Positions 1 through 8,405 of a stretch of 64,000 bases of DNA are shown piece by piece. Location: contig NZ_JAUSAR010000079.1 in NCBI RefSeq assembly GCF_030652515.1, forward strand, positions 1 to 64,000. The letters are read 5' to 3'. Both the position numbers and the translations under genes were made by a program. Source of the DNA: Aquabacterium sp. Lineage in GTDB: Bacteria; Pseudomonadota; Gammaproteobacteria; Burkholderiales; Burkholderiaceae_C. Below the pieces are notes generated by a model. It was not told where the DNA came from and made no database searches. It saw only the letters and a list, made by a program, of their open reading frames with translations. Within the stretch, counting starts at the first letter, position 1, and each line of letters opens with the position of its first letter.

Positions 1-11
1 CCATCGCCCGC

Positions 12-32
12 AAGGGCCTGAAGGCCCTTTTT
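12..32 (+). terminator. Rho-independent terminator of a gene upstream of the window
   Basis: A 7-bp stem (AAGGGCC / GGCCCTT) with a TGAA loop runs into five T on the plus strand. It would end a plus-strand gene lying left of the window. There is no T run on the minus-strand side, so it does not serve the GGDEF remnant. Bases 33-97 hold no gene I can recognise. Confidence 0.7.
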
Positions 33-97
33 GCGCCTGTTTTATGGCTGGCCGTGCTGGCCGCATGGTTCGTCTCAGAGCTAGGGCAGGCCCGCGA

Positions 98-1093
98 TCA
101 TGCAGTTATGGCCTCAAATTGAATTTTGCAAGGCCGACTAACCAGCATCACGATAACGACTGCACCTGAGCCGCGGGCCTGTTGAGGCGAGAACGAAGGA
201 AACCCGAATGCCTGCACCTGGCACAGCACGCCCAACAGCGCGCCCTTGCCGATCGGTGAAAAAAAGTGCGCCGCCACCAGCATCAAGTTGGCCCAGATGC
301 ATTGCTCCATCAAGCAGATGGGATCTTTGAAGCGCTTGGACCAGCCGCTTCGGATGACCACCAGCGGTGCAATGGCCCCGATCGTCAGATGGCCCAACAA
401 AACAAGCTCCAACCAATCGGGGAACATGTGCTTTGGGATCGCATAGAAGATGACGACGAGAAGCCAGAAAACATACATGCCGGAGACGGCAGATGCCAGC
501 TTCATGAAAGTGCGTGTCTTTGGATCGTCGGTCCACAACAGCCTGGACAGCGAACTTGAGGTGACATGGCTTGCGGTCAGCTCTATGGGTTTCTTGGCCT
601 TGGTGCTGGACATGACCATGGGGGCAGCAGCAGGTGCCGGTGCAGGAAGCGGCCCTCTTCCTGACAACGAATGAGCATCGACATGGACAAACTCAGGGCT
701 GATTCGGTCTCTGCCTGCATGCTTGGCGTCGTACAAGGCCTGATCGGCCAGCTCCATCAGAGGTTGGACGGCGCCATCGCGGTAGGTTGCCAGGCCCGCC
801 GAAAACGTGATGCGCAGGCCAGGGTGCACGGCGCTCCAATCATGCTGGTGAATGGCCGCCCGTAGATCCTGCAAGCGGCGATAGGCCGAACGCCCATCGG
901 CCTCCGGCATCAGCACGACAAACTCTTCCCCACCCCAACGGGCCACTGTTTCGAATGGCTCGAACACCGATGAAGCGATCTCGGAAAAGCGTTTGAGTAC
1001 GGCATCTCCCACGGCGTGGCCGTGCTGATCATTCACACGTTTGAAGAAGTCGATGTCCAGCATCCCCACCGTGAATGGCACACCAAAGCGCAC
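98..1093 (-). pseudogene. GGDEF domain fragment fused in frame to the membrane domain of a second GGDEF gene
   Basis: This frame begins inside a GGDEF domain. It has the metal-binding DIDFFK segment and an intact GGEEF signature, but lacks the first 40 or so residues, where DGLTxLxNRRxF normally sits. After the GGDEF end (about residue 135) a linker leads straight into a multi-helix membrane domain (about residues 182-318). That domain resembles the N-terminus of the second GGDEF gene at the right end of the window. Homology stops near base 138, and a short unrelated tail reaches the stop at 98, so the second gene's own GGDEF domain is missing. The whole looks like a decayed tandem pair: first gene frameshifted, inter-gene stop lost, second gene truncated. 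Cyclase activity is unlikely. Confidence 0.75.
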
Positions 1094-1697
1094 CGTCTTG
1101 CTGCTTGCGGCGCTTCACCAAGGTACGCGCGTGGGTCGAAACCATGGCCAGCGTCGGAAGCAGCAATGCCAGGCAGCCGAGGTTCAACAACTCATCGATC
1201 AGCTTGGGCCCGTTCGGGTGCGCCACCCAAATGCTGATGGAGTTGGCGAGCTGGAGCACGGTCGCTGCAGCGATGACTAACCTCACTTGCTTCACGGGCA
1301 AGCGACGCATGTCGTAGACCACGATCACGGCCAGCCACATGAAGGCCACGCCTCGGCTGATTTCAATCAGGTGATACGACAGTGCGACAACCACCACGCT
1401 GAACAACACCTGTGGAAGGACCGCCAATGGATCGCGCCACCGAAGCGTGAGTCCTGACCAGATCAATCCCCCGAAGGTACCGAGGCCACCTGCAATGACC
1501 ACGGCAATCAAATGCGCTCGCTCTATCGGGAACAGATTGAGCCATGCGCCGATATAAAGCACGACCAGCGCCAGCACGTAGCTTGGCAGCGTCAGAACAA
1601 ACCGGCGCATCGCCTGGCCGTGCACTGTTGCCGAAGAAGCGTGAATGCTGCTTTCGTCAGGCCCTGCGCTTAGGGTGGCCGGAGAGGTTGTCAACAC
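1029..1697 (-). pseudogene. N-terminal membrane half of a frameshifted GGDEF protein
   Basis: The frame encodes a multi-helix sensor region. The likely true start is the Met at 1610 (MRRFVLTLPSY), matching the same segment of the right-end gene at 61546. After the cytoplasmic KRRKQQ at the end of the last helix, the frame leaves the GGDEF reading and stops at 1029. The next frame resumes at VRFGVPF. Compared with the right-end homologue, the stretch between QQ and PF is about 113-116 nt shorter, not a multiple of three, so an internal deletion caused the frameshift. Bases 1698-1996 upstream hold no convincing gene; they are locally AT-rich and contain a run of nine G at 1897-1905. Confidence 0.75.
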
Positions 1698-1996
1698 GGC
1701 TTGACGGGGTTCACGATGTCGAATTTTCGTTCGATTTCATTTCCATCGCATCATCATCTTAAGTTGCATAGGCGTGACCTGGCGAATCAGCCATTCGTGT
1801 GTTTACGTCTTCGCTCGCTGTTTATGAAATGCAGCAACTGAACGAATCGAAAAGGCGGAAAATTTTCACGAAACATCTTTCAAAGCCCAGAAAAACGGGG
1901 GGGGGCAGTTCACAGCGACCAATCTGGGGTGGACGAGCAATTGGCACTCGAGACTGCACCGACAAGGGCATGTCTTCCGTCCATGTTGGGCCATGC

Positions 1997-3289
1997 CTAC
2001 AGCTGCGACCCCATCAACGAGGCCACGCGTTCCATCAAGCGCTCGTGCCACGGCCTTTTTTGCCATTGCGCCAGCGTGATCTGTCGGGCGCGCGCCAGGT
2101 CTTGTTCAAACACCTCGGTCTGCTGAGCGGCGAAGCCCGCATCCATGATGTTGAGGGTGGCCTCGTCATTCAGGCTGAAGGAACGGTTGTCGAAATTGGT
2201 CGAGCCCACAGACACCATGCGGCCATCCACGATCATCACCTTGCAGTGGTACATGGTGGGCTGGTATTCGGCGATGACGGCGCCCGCCGCCAACAGCGGC
2301 CCCCATTGGGCCCGCGACGCCTGGCGCACGGCATCGGTGTCGATGTGTTCGCCAGGCACGATGATGCGCAGCTTCACGCCCCGTTTCAACGCGGCCACGA
2401 GTGCATTGGATGTCAACTCGTCCGGCACAAAATAAGCGGCCGACAGATCAATGGAATGCGATGCCGCAGCAATGGACAAGAGGTACATCAGCTGCATGTT
2501 CTCGCTGCCGCCAGAAGGCGAGCTGCTGAACATCTGTGCCCAGACATCGCCCCGCGCCTGGATGTCGGGGAAATAGATCGGCCCGTGCAGCACCTCGCCG
2601 CTGACTTTGATCCAGTTGTCGAGGAACACGGATTGCATCTGCGCCACCACGGGGCCTTCGATGCGGAAATGGGTGTCGCGCCAGTGATCGGGATCCTGGG
2701 CATGGCCAGTCCATGGCGGCGCAATGCCGACCCCGCCGGTGTAGCCAACGCGGCCATCCACCACCAGGAGCTTGCGGTGGGTCCGGTTGTTCATGCGGCC
2801 AAGGTGCGTCCAATGGGGTGGGTGGAAGCGGCGGATCTGCACACCAGCTTGGCGCATCTCATCAAGAAGCTCATCTTCCATTTTGGCGCTGCCCACCCAA
2901 TCCAGCAGCACATGCACCTTCACGCCATGCTTGGCTCGCTCGGCCAGTGCGTCAGCGAACTGCTGCCCAATGGCACCCGACCAATAGATGTAGGTTTCAA
3001 AGGTGATGGAGGCTTGCGCAGACCGGATGTCCGCCAACATGGCGGGGAAGATCTCATCGCCATTGATCAAGGCCTGCGCGCGGTTGCCACCCACGAATGG
3101 TGGCCCCAGCATCACGCCAAGTTCTTTCATGAACCCGGCATCGCTCAGTGCGTGAATGCGGTCGATGCGGCGCTCGACGTTGGTTTCGTTGCCTTTGAAG
3201 TTGAAAGCGATGAGCACCACGGCCAGGGTGGAGAGCACTGTCAACAGGATGATTCCGACGGTTCGTTGGATGGGTGGCTGAATGGGCAT
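1997..3289 (-). CDS. cls: Cardiolipin synthase, phospholipase D superfamily
   Basis: The 430-residue protein makes cardiolipin or related phospholipids by phosphatidyl transfer at the inner membrane. It has one N-terminal membrane helix (about residues 10-30) and two HKD catalytic motifs: H171-x-K173-x4-D178 and H348-x-K350-x4-D355. Both are complete, so a single polypeptide can form the active site. A single helix and about 430 residues suit the ClsB/ClsC-like bacterial branch better than the two-helix ClsA branch. It stands alone, divergent from the PEP-CTERM gene. A long plus-strand frame across the same bases is a shadow. Confidence 0.85.
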   Translation of the reverse strand: MPIQPPIQRTVGIILLTVLSTLAVVLIAFNFKGNETNVERRIDRIHALSDAGFMKELGVMLGPPFVGGNRAQALINGDEIFPAMLADIRSAQASITFETYIYWSGAIGQQFADALAERAKHGVKVHVLLDWVGSAKMEDELLDEMRQAGVQIRRFHPPHWTHLGRMNNRTHRKLLVVDGRVGYTGGVGIAPPWTGHAQDPDHWRDTHFRIEGPVVAQMQSVFLDNWIKVSGEVLHGPIYFPDIQARGDVWAQMFSSSPSGGSENMQLMYLLSIAAASHSIDLSAAYFVPDELTSNALVAALKRGVKLRIIVPGEHIDTDAVRQASRAQWGPLLAAGAVIAEYQPTMYHCKVMIVDGRMVSVGSTNFDNRSFSLNDEATLNIMDAGFAAQQTEVFEQDLARARQITLAQWQKRPWHERLMERVASLMGSQL

Positions 3290-3467
3290 CTGAGACTCAA
3301 GGCTGGCGCAAGCGAGTCGTCTTACTGAGCAAACGGCGTTCCCAGCGTGGCCACCACTGAAAGAAATGTTTCCAGTCGTTCAAGGCTGTACTGCACGCTG
3401 CACCACTCCGCTATGGTGGAGGACGCGCACCCAAAGCGCGGGTCAAACTCAAACAGTGGAGCACTTC

Positions 3468-4127
3468 ATGCGTTCATCCAGCTTACTCACCGCGGCCTCC
3501 TTGGGCCTGGCAGCTTTGGTGTCTCAAGCCCAGGCCGTGCCCCTCAGCTACAACTTCGATGCCATCGCAACAGGCGACATCGACGGCCCCATCAGCGGCT
3601 CGTTCACCGTGGACTTGGCCCGCGTGTGGAACAGCTACGATCTGACCACCCCCGAAGGCCAGCCACTCTTCGTTCAATTCGAAGACCCAGAAGGCGGCTT
3701 TGGCATGATCGACTGGACGCTGCCCGGCGACCAACGCACCACCGGTTCGATCTGGGGCGCCACCATCAGCCGGGCCAAGCTGGCCAACGGCGGCAGCACC
3801 CTCACCGTGGCCACATCGGCCGCCTTCAGCCGGGGTGCGAGTGGCGAACAGGTGTTCTCACTGACTTACACCAGTGACACCGACATCCTCTACACCCTGC
3901 GCCATCCCTTCCTGTCCTTGAACGACATCACGTCAGCCACGGGCAGCTACAAACACTACTACGCCTTGTTCGGCGAGGTGTCCATCGACCGGGAATTTTC
4001 CTTCACCGTGAGCTCCACCTCGGCGGTACCCGAACCATCGGCCATCGCCCTGCTGCTGGCGGGGGTGGCGATGTCGGGCCTGCTGATCATCGCAGGGCGC
4101 CAAAGGCGCACCGTGCGGCGCGGCTGA
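3468..4127 (+). CDS. PEP-CTERM sorting domain protein
   Basis: A secreted protein of 219 residues. The start at 3468 has GGAG six bases upstream and gives a clean signal peptide ending at AQA (residues 1-23 or so). The middle is a beta-rich region I cannot assign. The C-terminus is a textbook PEP-CTERM signal: VPEPS, a hydrophobic helix and an RQRR cluster. Exosortase is known to cleave such tails, generally in bacteria that export extracellular polysaccharide. No exosortase gene lies in the window; the nearest related function is the Wza-type export gene at 9668-10477. The actual substrate or matrix role is unknown. Confidence 0.85.
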   Translation: MRSSSLLTAASLGLAALVSQAQAVPLSYNFDAIATGDIDGPISGSFTVDLARVWNSYDLTTPEGQPLFVQFEDPEGGFGMIDWTLPGDQRTTGSIWGATISRAKLANGGSTLTVATSAAFSRGASGEQVFSLTYTSDTDILYTLRHPFLSLNDITSATGSYKHYYALFGEVSIDREFSFTVSSTSAVPEPSAIALLLAGVAMSGLLIIAGRQRRTVRRG

Positions 4128-4194
4128 ATGTCATAGCTGACTTGCCGATGGGGAACGCCGATTGCCACTGTGGATGAACACCATGGAGACCCCT

Positions 4195-4743
4195 ATGAGC
4201 ACCACTGCCCTCAACCCCCTGCCCACCATCACCGACCTGATCCGCGAGGACCATGCCCAGGTGGCGGACATTTTCCGCCGCTACCAAACCGAGGCCCCCG
4301 CCCATGCCAAACAGAAATTGGTGGGTGCCGTGAGCCAGATGCTGGAAATCCAAACCCGGCTCAAAGACGAAATCTTTTTTCCGGCCCTGCGTGCCTTGGC
4401 CACGGACGAGACAATCCTGGCTCGAAGTGAAGCGGCGCACCACCAGATGCACAGCCTGATCGGGCAATTGCGCGACATGCGACCCACCGCAACCCTGTAC
4501 GACGACACCGTCACCACCTTGAACAAGGTTTTCAACGTCCACGCGACCGAGGAGGAGGCCGTGCTGTTGCACGCCGAACGCCTCCTGCCGGATCAACTGA
4601 TCAAGCTCGGCGCCAGGATGCGCACTCGCCGCCGGGTGCTGAGCAGACCTCGCATGGGCCAGGTGGGCGCCCTGCTGCTGACCGCAGGGAGCCTTGTGGC
4701 GGGCGGCTACCTGATCAAGCGCGCTCTGGAGCGCCGCCTCTGA
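4195..4743 (+). CDS. Hemerythrin HHE-domain protein with C-terminal membrane anchor
   Basis: The 182-residue protein has a four-helix HHE cation-binding domain (about residues 10-145) and a C-terminal hydrophobic segment (about 155-175) that probably anchors it to the membrane. The start at 4195 is chosen for GGAG six bases upstream. Family members bind a di-iron centre and sense or carry O2, or protect against NO and peroxide. Helix 1 keeps its His (REDH) and helices 3-4 keep His and Glu residues. In helix 2 the usual HxxxE iron ligands appear to be replaced (EIQTRLKDEIFFP has Gln and Lys there), so metal loading is uncertain. No regulator is adjacent. Confidence 0.75.
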   Translation: MSTTALNPLPTITDLIREDHAQVADIFRRYQTEAPAHAKQKLVGAVSQMLEIQTRLKDEIFFPALRALATDETILARSEAAHHQMHSLIGQLRDMRPTATLYDDTVTTLNKVFNVHATEEEAVLLHAERLLPDQLIKLGARMRTRRRVLSRPRMGQVGALLLTAGSLVAGGYLIKRALERRL

Positions 4744-4752
4744 ACACGTGAC

Positions 4753-5793
4753 TCACCACCTGGAGCGGTGATCCTCGGTCACGCCCAACAAGCCTGAGAC
4801 CTGGCGCGCCACGGCACCTCGCGAGGCCCTGACGGTGCCATTGAAGGTGCCCACCGGCTGCACATAGTGGCTGGACGCGAGCCAGACATCGCGGTCTTCC
4901 TGGCGGGCACCTTCCGGCGTGAACATCAGGTCGAGCAGGCCGTCGTCGGTGTGCACACGCCACGGCGCCATCGGCCGCTTTGGATTGAACTCGAAGTGGG
5001 CGGCCCCCAAGGGGATCAACTGGCCATCCAGCCAAAGCGCGTTTTCATTCACGCCGAAATAGCCTTGCTGCAGGTTGAACCCCACCTCGGCACTGTGCGC
5101 GCAAGCCCAGCGCCAATCGGTGTTGCGCGCCAGCAAGCCGTTGGAGCTGTCCAGGCAAGCCACCGCGTTTGACAAGTCAAAGCGCCGCCCCCTCACGTTC
5201 AGCCAACCAGTCACCGGCAAGGCCGACGACTTCTGAGTGGCGTGCGCCACGCCCCCCGTCACCGGGCCCACGCCCAGCAAGAAGGGCGCTGCCTCGGCCA
5301 GTGACAAGTCCACCTGCACTTTCATGGCGCGGGTTCGCACGCTCAGCTCCAGCACATCGCCATCAGCGGCCTCCCCGTCTTCATCCGAAGCGCCATGTTG
5401 CAGCAGCAAGCGGGCGAAAGGCCCTTTGAACCAGGCCCGCGCGCCTTGCACCGGCTCGTCAGACACCCCGCCCTGCCAACCCGGCAAACCATCTTGCCGC
5501 CAGTTGGCGACCATCTCGCCGCGCATGCGGTCAAACGCGTAGGCAAACGCGGTGCACATCCACCCCAGGTCCACGATGGCCACCCCGACGAACACCTCCT
5601 CATTGCCGATGCCCACGTATTGCCAGCGCTTGTGGTGCAAGTGGCGCCACAGCCAGGACCGCGCGTGCGGCCCCTCCAGGGCTTGCCAGTCAATCCGGTC
5701 GATCCGACCCGCGTAGCGGCCAAACAATGGCGCGCCATCGGACACGATTTCAGGGGGTGTGGGCGGCAGCATGGGCAGGGCATCTCGCTTCAT
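4753..5793 (-). CDS. DUF2804 family protein
   Basis: The 346-residue protein matches what I know of the DUF2804 family: an all-beta, lipocalin-like layout rich in Trp and Gly, with an HFEFNPKRP-type segment near the C-terminus. No signal peptide or membrane helix is visible. Its biochemical role is not known to me. It is convergent with the hemerythrin gene (9-base gap) and divergent from the dicarboxylate transporter, so it is probably a single-gene unit. Confidence 0.7.
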   Translation of the reverse strand: MKRDALPMLPPTPPEIVSDGAPLFGRYAGRIDRIDWQALEGPHARSWLWRHLHHKRWQYVGIGNEEVFVGVAIVDLGWMCTAFAYAFDRMRGEMVANWRQDGLPGWQGGVSDEPVQGARAWFKGPFARLLLQHGASDEDGEAADGDVLELSVRTRAMKVQVDLSLAEAAPFLLGVGPVTGGVAHATQKSSALPVTGWLNVRGRRFDLSNAVACLDSSNGLLARNTDWRWACAHSAEVGFNLQQGYFGVNENALWLDGQLIPLGAAHFEFNPKRPMAPWRVHTDDGLLDLMFTPEGARQEDRDVWLASSHYVQPVGTFNGTVRASRGAVARQVSGLLGVTEDHRSRW

Positions 5794-5945
5794 GAGGCGA
5801 AGCCTGGACTGAAAATGGGGGTTGGCGACTCAGTGTTTTCCAACAGGACGGGTGACAAATCACCGCTCTGGGCGCCTGACGACCAAAGCAGGCGTGGCAT
5901 GCAAGTTGCACGATGCAAAAGCACGGCACACAGCGGAGAGTCCCC

Positions 5946-7238
5946 ATGCCTCGATTCCTCAAATCCATTTTTGGCCAGGTGGTGCTGGCACTGGTGTTGG
6001 GTGTGGTGCTCGGCGTGGCCTGGCCTGACACGGCCGTGAAGCTCAAGCCCCTGGGCGACGGCTTCATCAAGCTGGTCAAGATGCTCATCCCCCTGATTGT
6101 GTTTTGCGTGGTGGTGCACGGCATCGCGGGCACGGGTGATCTGAAGCGCGTGGGCCGCGTGGGCATCAAGGCCTTGATCTACTTCGAAGTGCTGACCACC
6201 TTGGCCCTGGGGCTCGGCTTGGTCCTGGCCTACTGGCTGCAGCCCGGCGTCGGCATGAACGTGGACCCCAAGGCGCTGGACGCCTCGGCCCTGGGCACGT
6301 ACGCGGCCAATGCCGACAAGCTCAGCAGCGGCGGGCTCCCGGAGTTCCTGCTCAAGCTCATCCCGACCACCGCGGTCAGCGCCTTTGCCAATGGCGACGT
6401 GCTCCAGGTGCTGCTGTTCTCCATTCTGTTCGGATGCGCCCTGGCCTTGATCGGCGAGCGCGGGCAGCGCGTGAGCAGCCTCATCGAAGACCTCTCGCAC
6501 GTGCTGTTCAAGATCATGGGCATCATCATCAAGCTGGCGCCACTGGGCGTGCTGGGCGCCATCGCCTTCACGGTGGGCAAATACGGCATCGGGTCATTGC
6601 AGCAACTGGCCATGCTGGTGCTGGTGTTCTACGCAGCGGTGCTGATGTTCGTGGTGGTGGTGCTTGGCGGCATCATGCGGATGTCGGGCCTGAGCCTGTT
6701 CAAGCTGTTGCGCTATTTGCGTGAGGAGCTGATGGTGGTGTTTGCCACCACCTCGTCGGACAGCGTCCTGCCACAGATCATGGCCAAACTTCGGGCCCTG
6801 GGCATCCGCGACTCCACCGTCGGGCTGGTCATCCCCACCGGCTACTCGTTCAACCTCGATGCCTTTTCCATCTACATCACCCTGGCCGCCGTGTTCATCG
6901 CGCAAGCCACCAACACGCCCATCACCATGACCGACCTGCTGGCGATCCTGGCCATCTCGCTGGTGACGTCCAAAGGCGCGCATGGCGTGCCCGGCTCGGC
7001 CATCGTGGTGCTGGCCGCGACCCTGCATGCCATCCCGGCCATCCCTGCCATCGGGCTGGTGCTGGTGCTCTCGGTCGACTGGTTCATGGGCATCGCCCGT
7101 GCCCTGGGCAACCTGATTGGCAACTGCGTGGCCACCGTGGCCATTGCCCGCTGGGAGGGTGACATCGACATGGCACATGCGCGCATAATGCTCGACGGGC
7201 AGGCCCCAGCATCGGAGACGAGCTTTAAGCCGAGTTGA
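5946..7238 (+). CDS. dctA: Dicarboxylate/amino acid:cation symporter (DAACS family)
   Basis: An inner-membrane secondary transporter of 430 residues that takes up C4-dicarboxylates (or acidic amino acids) with H+ or Na+. The start at 5946 has GGAG seven bases upstream. About eight hydrophobic helices and re-entrant loops are visible. The conserved substrate-site elements are present: FATTSSDSVLP (serine-rich hairpin), PTGYSFNLD (cation-site NxD) and TSKGAHGVPGS. The Ser-Ser-Asp context favours DctA-like specificity over GltP, but substrate is inferred. A porin follows 49 bases downstream on the same strand, so the two may share a transcript for outer- and inner-membrane uptake. Malic enzyme, further along, uses a C4 acid. 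Confidence 0.85.
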   Translation: MPRFLKSIFGQVVLALVLGVVLGVAWPDTAVKLKPLGDGFIKLVKMLIPLIVFCVVVHGIAGTGDLKRVGRVGIKALIYFEVLTTLALGLGLVLAYWLQPGVGMNVDPKALDASALGTYAANADKLSSGGLPEFLLKLIPTTAVSAFANGDVLQVLLFSILFGCALALIGERGQRVSSLIEDLSHVLFKIMGIIIKLAPLGVLGAIAFTVGKYGIGSLQQLAMLVLVFYAAVLMFVVVVLGGIMRMSGLSLFKLLRYLREELMVVFATTSSDSVLPQIMAKLRALGIRDSTVGLVIPTGYSFNLDAFSIYITLAAVFIAQATNTPITMTDLLAILAISLVTSKGAHGVPGSAIVVLAATLHAIPAIPAIGLVLVLSVDWFMGIARALGNLIGNCVATVAIARWEGDIDMAHARIMLDGQAPASETSFKPS

Positions 7239-7287
7239 TCCTGTTTTTTGCAGTACGTTTGTTTTGCCACTTGACGGAGCAACCACC

Positions 7288-8364
7288 ATGCACAACAGCA
7301 ATTCTCGCGCTCGCCCTTGGGGCGCCTTGATCGTTTTGTCGGGCACCCTGGCCATGCCAGCCCTGGCTCAATCGTCCGTGACCCTCTATGGCATCGTTGA
7401 TGTCTCCATCGAGCGCGTCGAGGGCATCGACAACCTGACACGGGTCAGTTCGGGCAACCTGAGCGGCTCCCGCCTGGGGTTTCGCGGCATCGAAGACCTG
7501 GGCGCCGGCCTGAAAGCCAAATTCACCCTCGAGTCCGCCATCCGGGTCGACACTGGCGCCAACGGCGGCGGCAGCGACCGTTTCTGGGACCGCCAGGCCT
7601 GGGTGGGCCTGAGTTCGGACCTGGGCGAGTTGCGCCTGGGCCGCACCGACTCGTCATTGGCCCTGGTCACCGACATGATCGGCACCCAGGCCTACGACGA
7701 CCTGACCATCGTGGGCACGCGCGGCGCGAACAGCTACCGCCGCATGGACAACACCATCACCTACCTGATCCCCGCCGTGCTGCCCGGCCTGACGGGCCAA
7801 CTGCAGTACTCGCTGGCCAACAGTGGATTTTCATCAACGGGCGTCCTGACCACCACGCCTGGCACCGAGTCCTCGGTTGACAACGCGGGCAAGGTGTGGA
7901 GCGCCAACCTGGCGTACACGACCGGGCCCTTCGCCGCCGCCTTGGGTTACCTGGACGCCGCTGATGAAAGCCGTGCCCTGGCTGGCAAGCAGCGCGCGCG
8001 CGCAGCCATGGGCCTGGCCAGCTGGGACTTCGGCGTCGCCAAGGTCACGGGGTACTACAACACCGAAACCAGTTTCGGCCCCGACCGGCTGTCCACCTGG
8101 GGCGGCAAAGTGGCGGTCCCCCTCGGGGCCTTCACCGTCATTGGCGGCGTGTCGCACACCGAGGGCACCACCATCGCCGACAACGACGACGATGCCGTCA
8201 GGATTTACTCACTGAAAGGTGTGTACGCCTTGTCCAAGCGCACCTCGGTGTACGCCTGGTACGACTACATCGACAACGACACCGTGGCCAGCAAGGGCAT
8301 CGTCACCACGGCGGCAGGACAGAGCGGCCAAGGGCTGGCCATCGGGGTGCGCCACCTGTTCTGA
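7288..8364 (+). CDS. Gram-negative porin, Burkholderia/Neisseria type
   Basis: An outer-membrane trimeric diffusion pore of 358 residues. The start at 7288 (GGAG eight bases upstream) gives a signal peptide ending ALA at about residue 27. The mature protein opens QSSVTLYGIVD, the hallmark of betaproteobacterial general porins. It continues with alternating beta-strands and ends in a terminal Phe (GVRHLF), the Bam recognition residue. Loop 3 and pore selectivity cannot be judged by eye. It lies just downstream of dctA in the same direction. Confidence 0.9.
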   Translation: MHNSNSRARPWGALIVLSGTLAMPALAQSSVTLYGIVDVSIERVEGIDNLTRVSSGNLSGSRLGFRGIEDLGAGLKAKFTLESAIRVDTGANGGGSDRFWDRQAWVGLSSDLGELRLGRTDSSLALVTDMIGTQAYDDLTIVGTRGANSYRRMDNTITYLIPAVLPGLTGQLQYSLANSGFSSTGVLTTTPGTESSVDNAGKVWSANLAYTTGPFAAALGYLDAADESRALAGKQRARAAMGLASWDFGVAKVTGYYNTETSFGPDRLSTWGGKVAVPLGAFTVIGGVSHTEGTTIADNDDDAVRIYSLKGVYALSKRTSVYAWYDYIDNDTVASKGIVTTAAGQSGQGLAIGVRHLF

Positions 8365-8396
8365 GGCGCGTGCGGGATCTGAGGCGGGTGCGGGAT
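8362..8396 (+). repeat. Imperfect 17-bp tandem duplication
   Basis: Two copies of TGAGGCGSGTGCGGGAT (8362-8378 and 8380-8396) are separated by one base. The first copy contains the porin stop codon; the second ends just before the start of the next gene. It looks like a small replication-slippage duplication. Confidence 0.7.
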
Positions 8397-8405
8397 AATC
8401 CCCCC

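Noticed and set aside
1897-1905. Run of nine G as a phase-variable tract
   Set aside because: It lies between genes, about 90 bases beyond the cls stop, with no frame depending on it; its length could also be a sequencing uncertainty.
1799-3328. A 509-codon open frame on the plus strand opposite cardiolipin synthase
   Set aside because: It is rich in His, Arg and Gln with no family pattern, and the opposite strand encodes both HKD motifs. It is a high-GC shadow.
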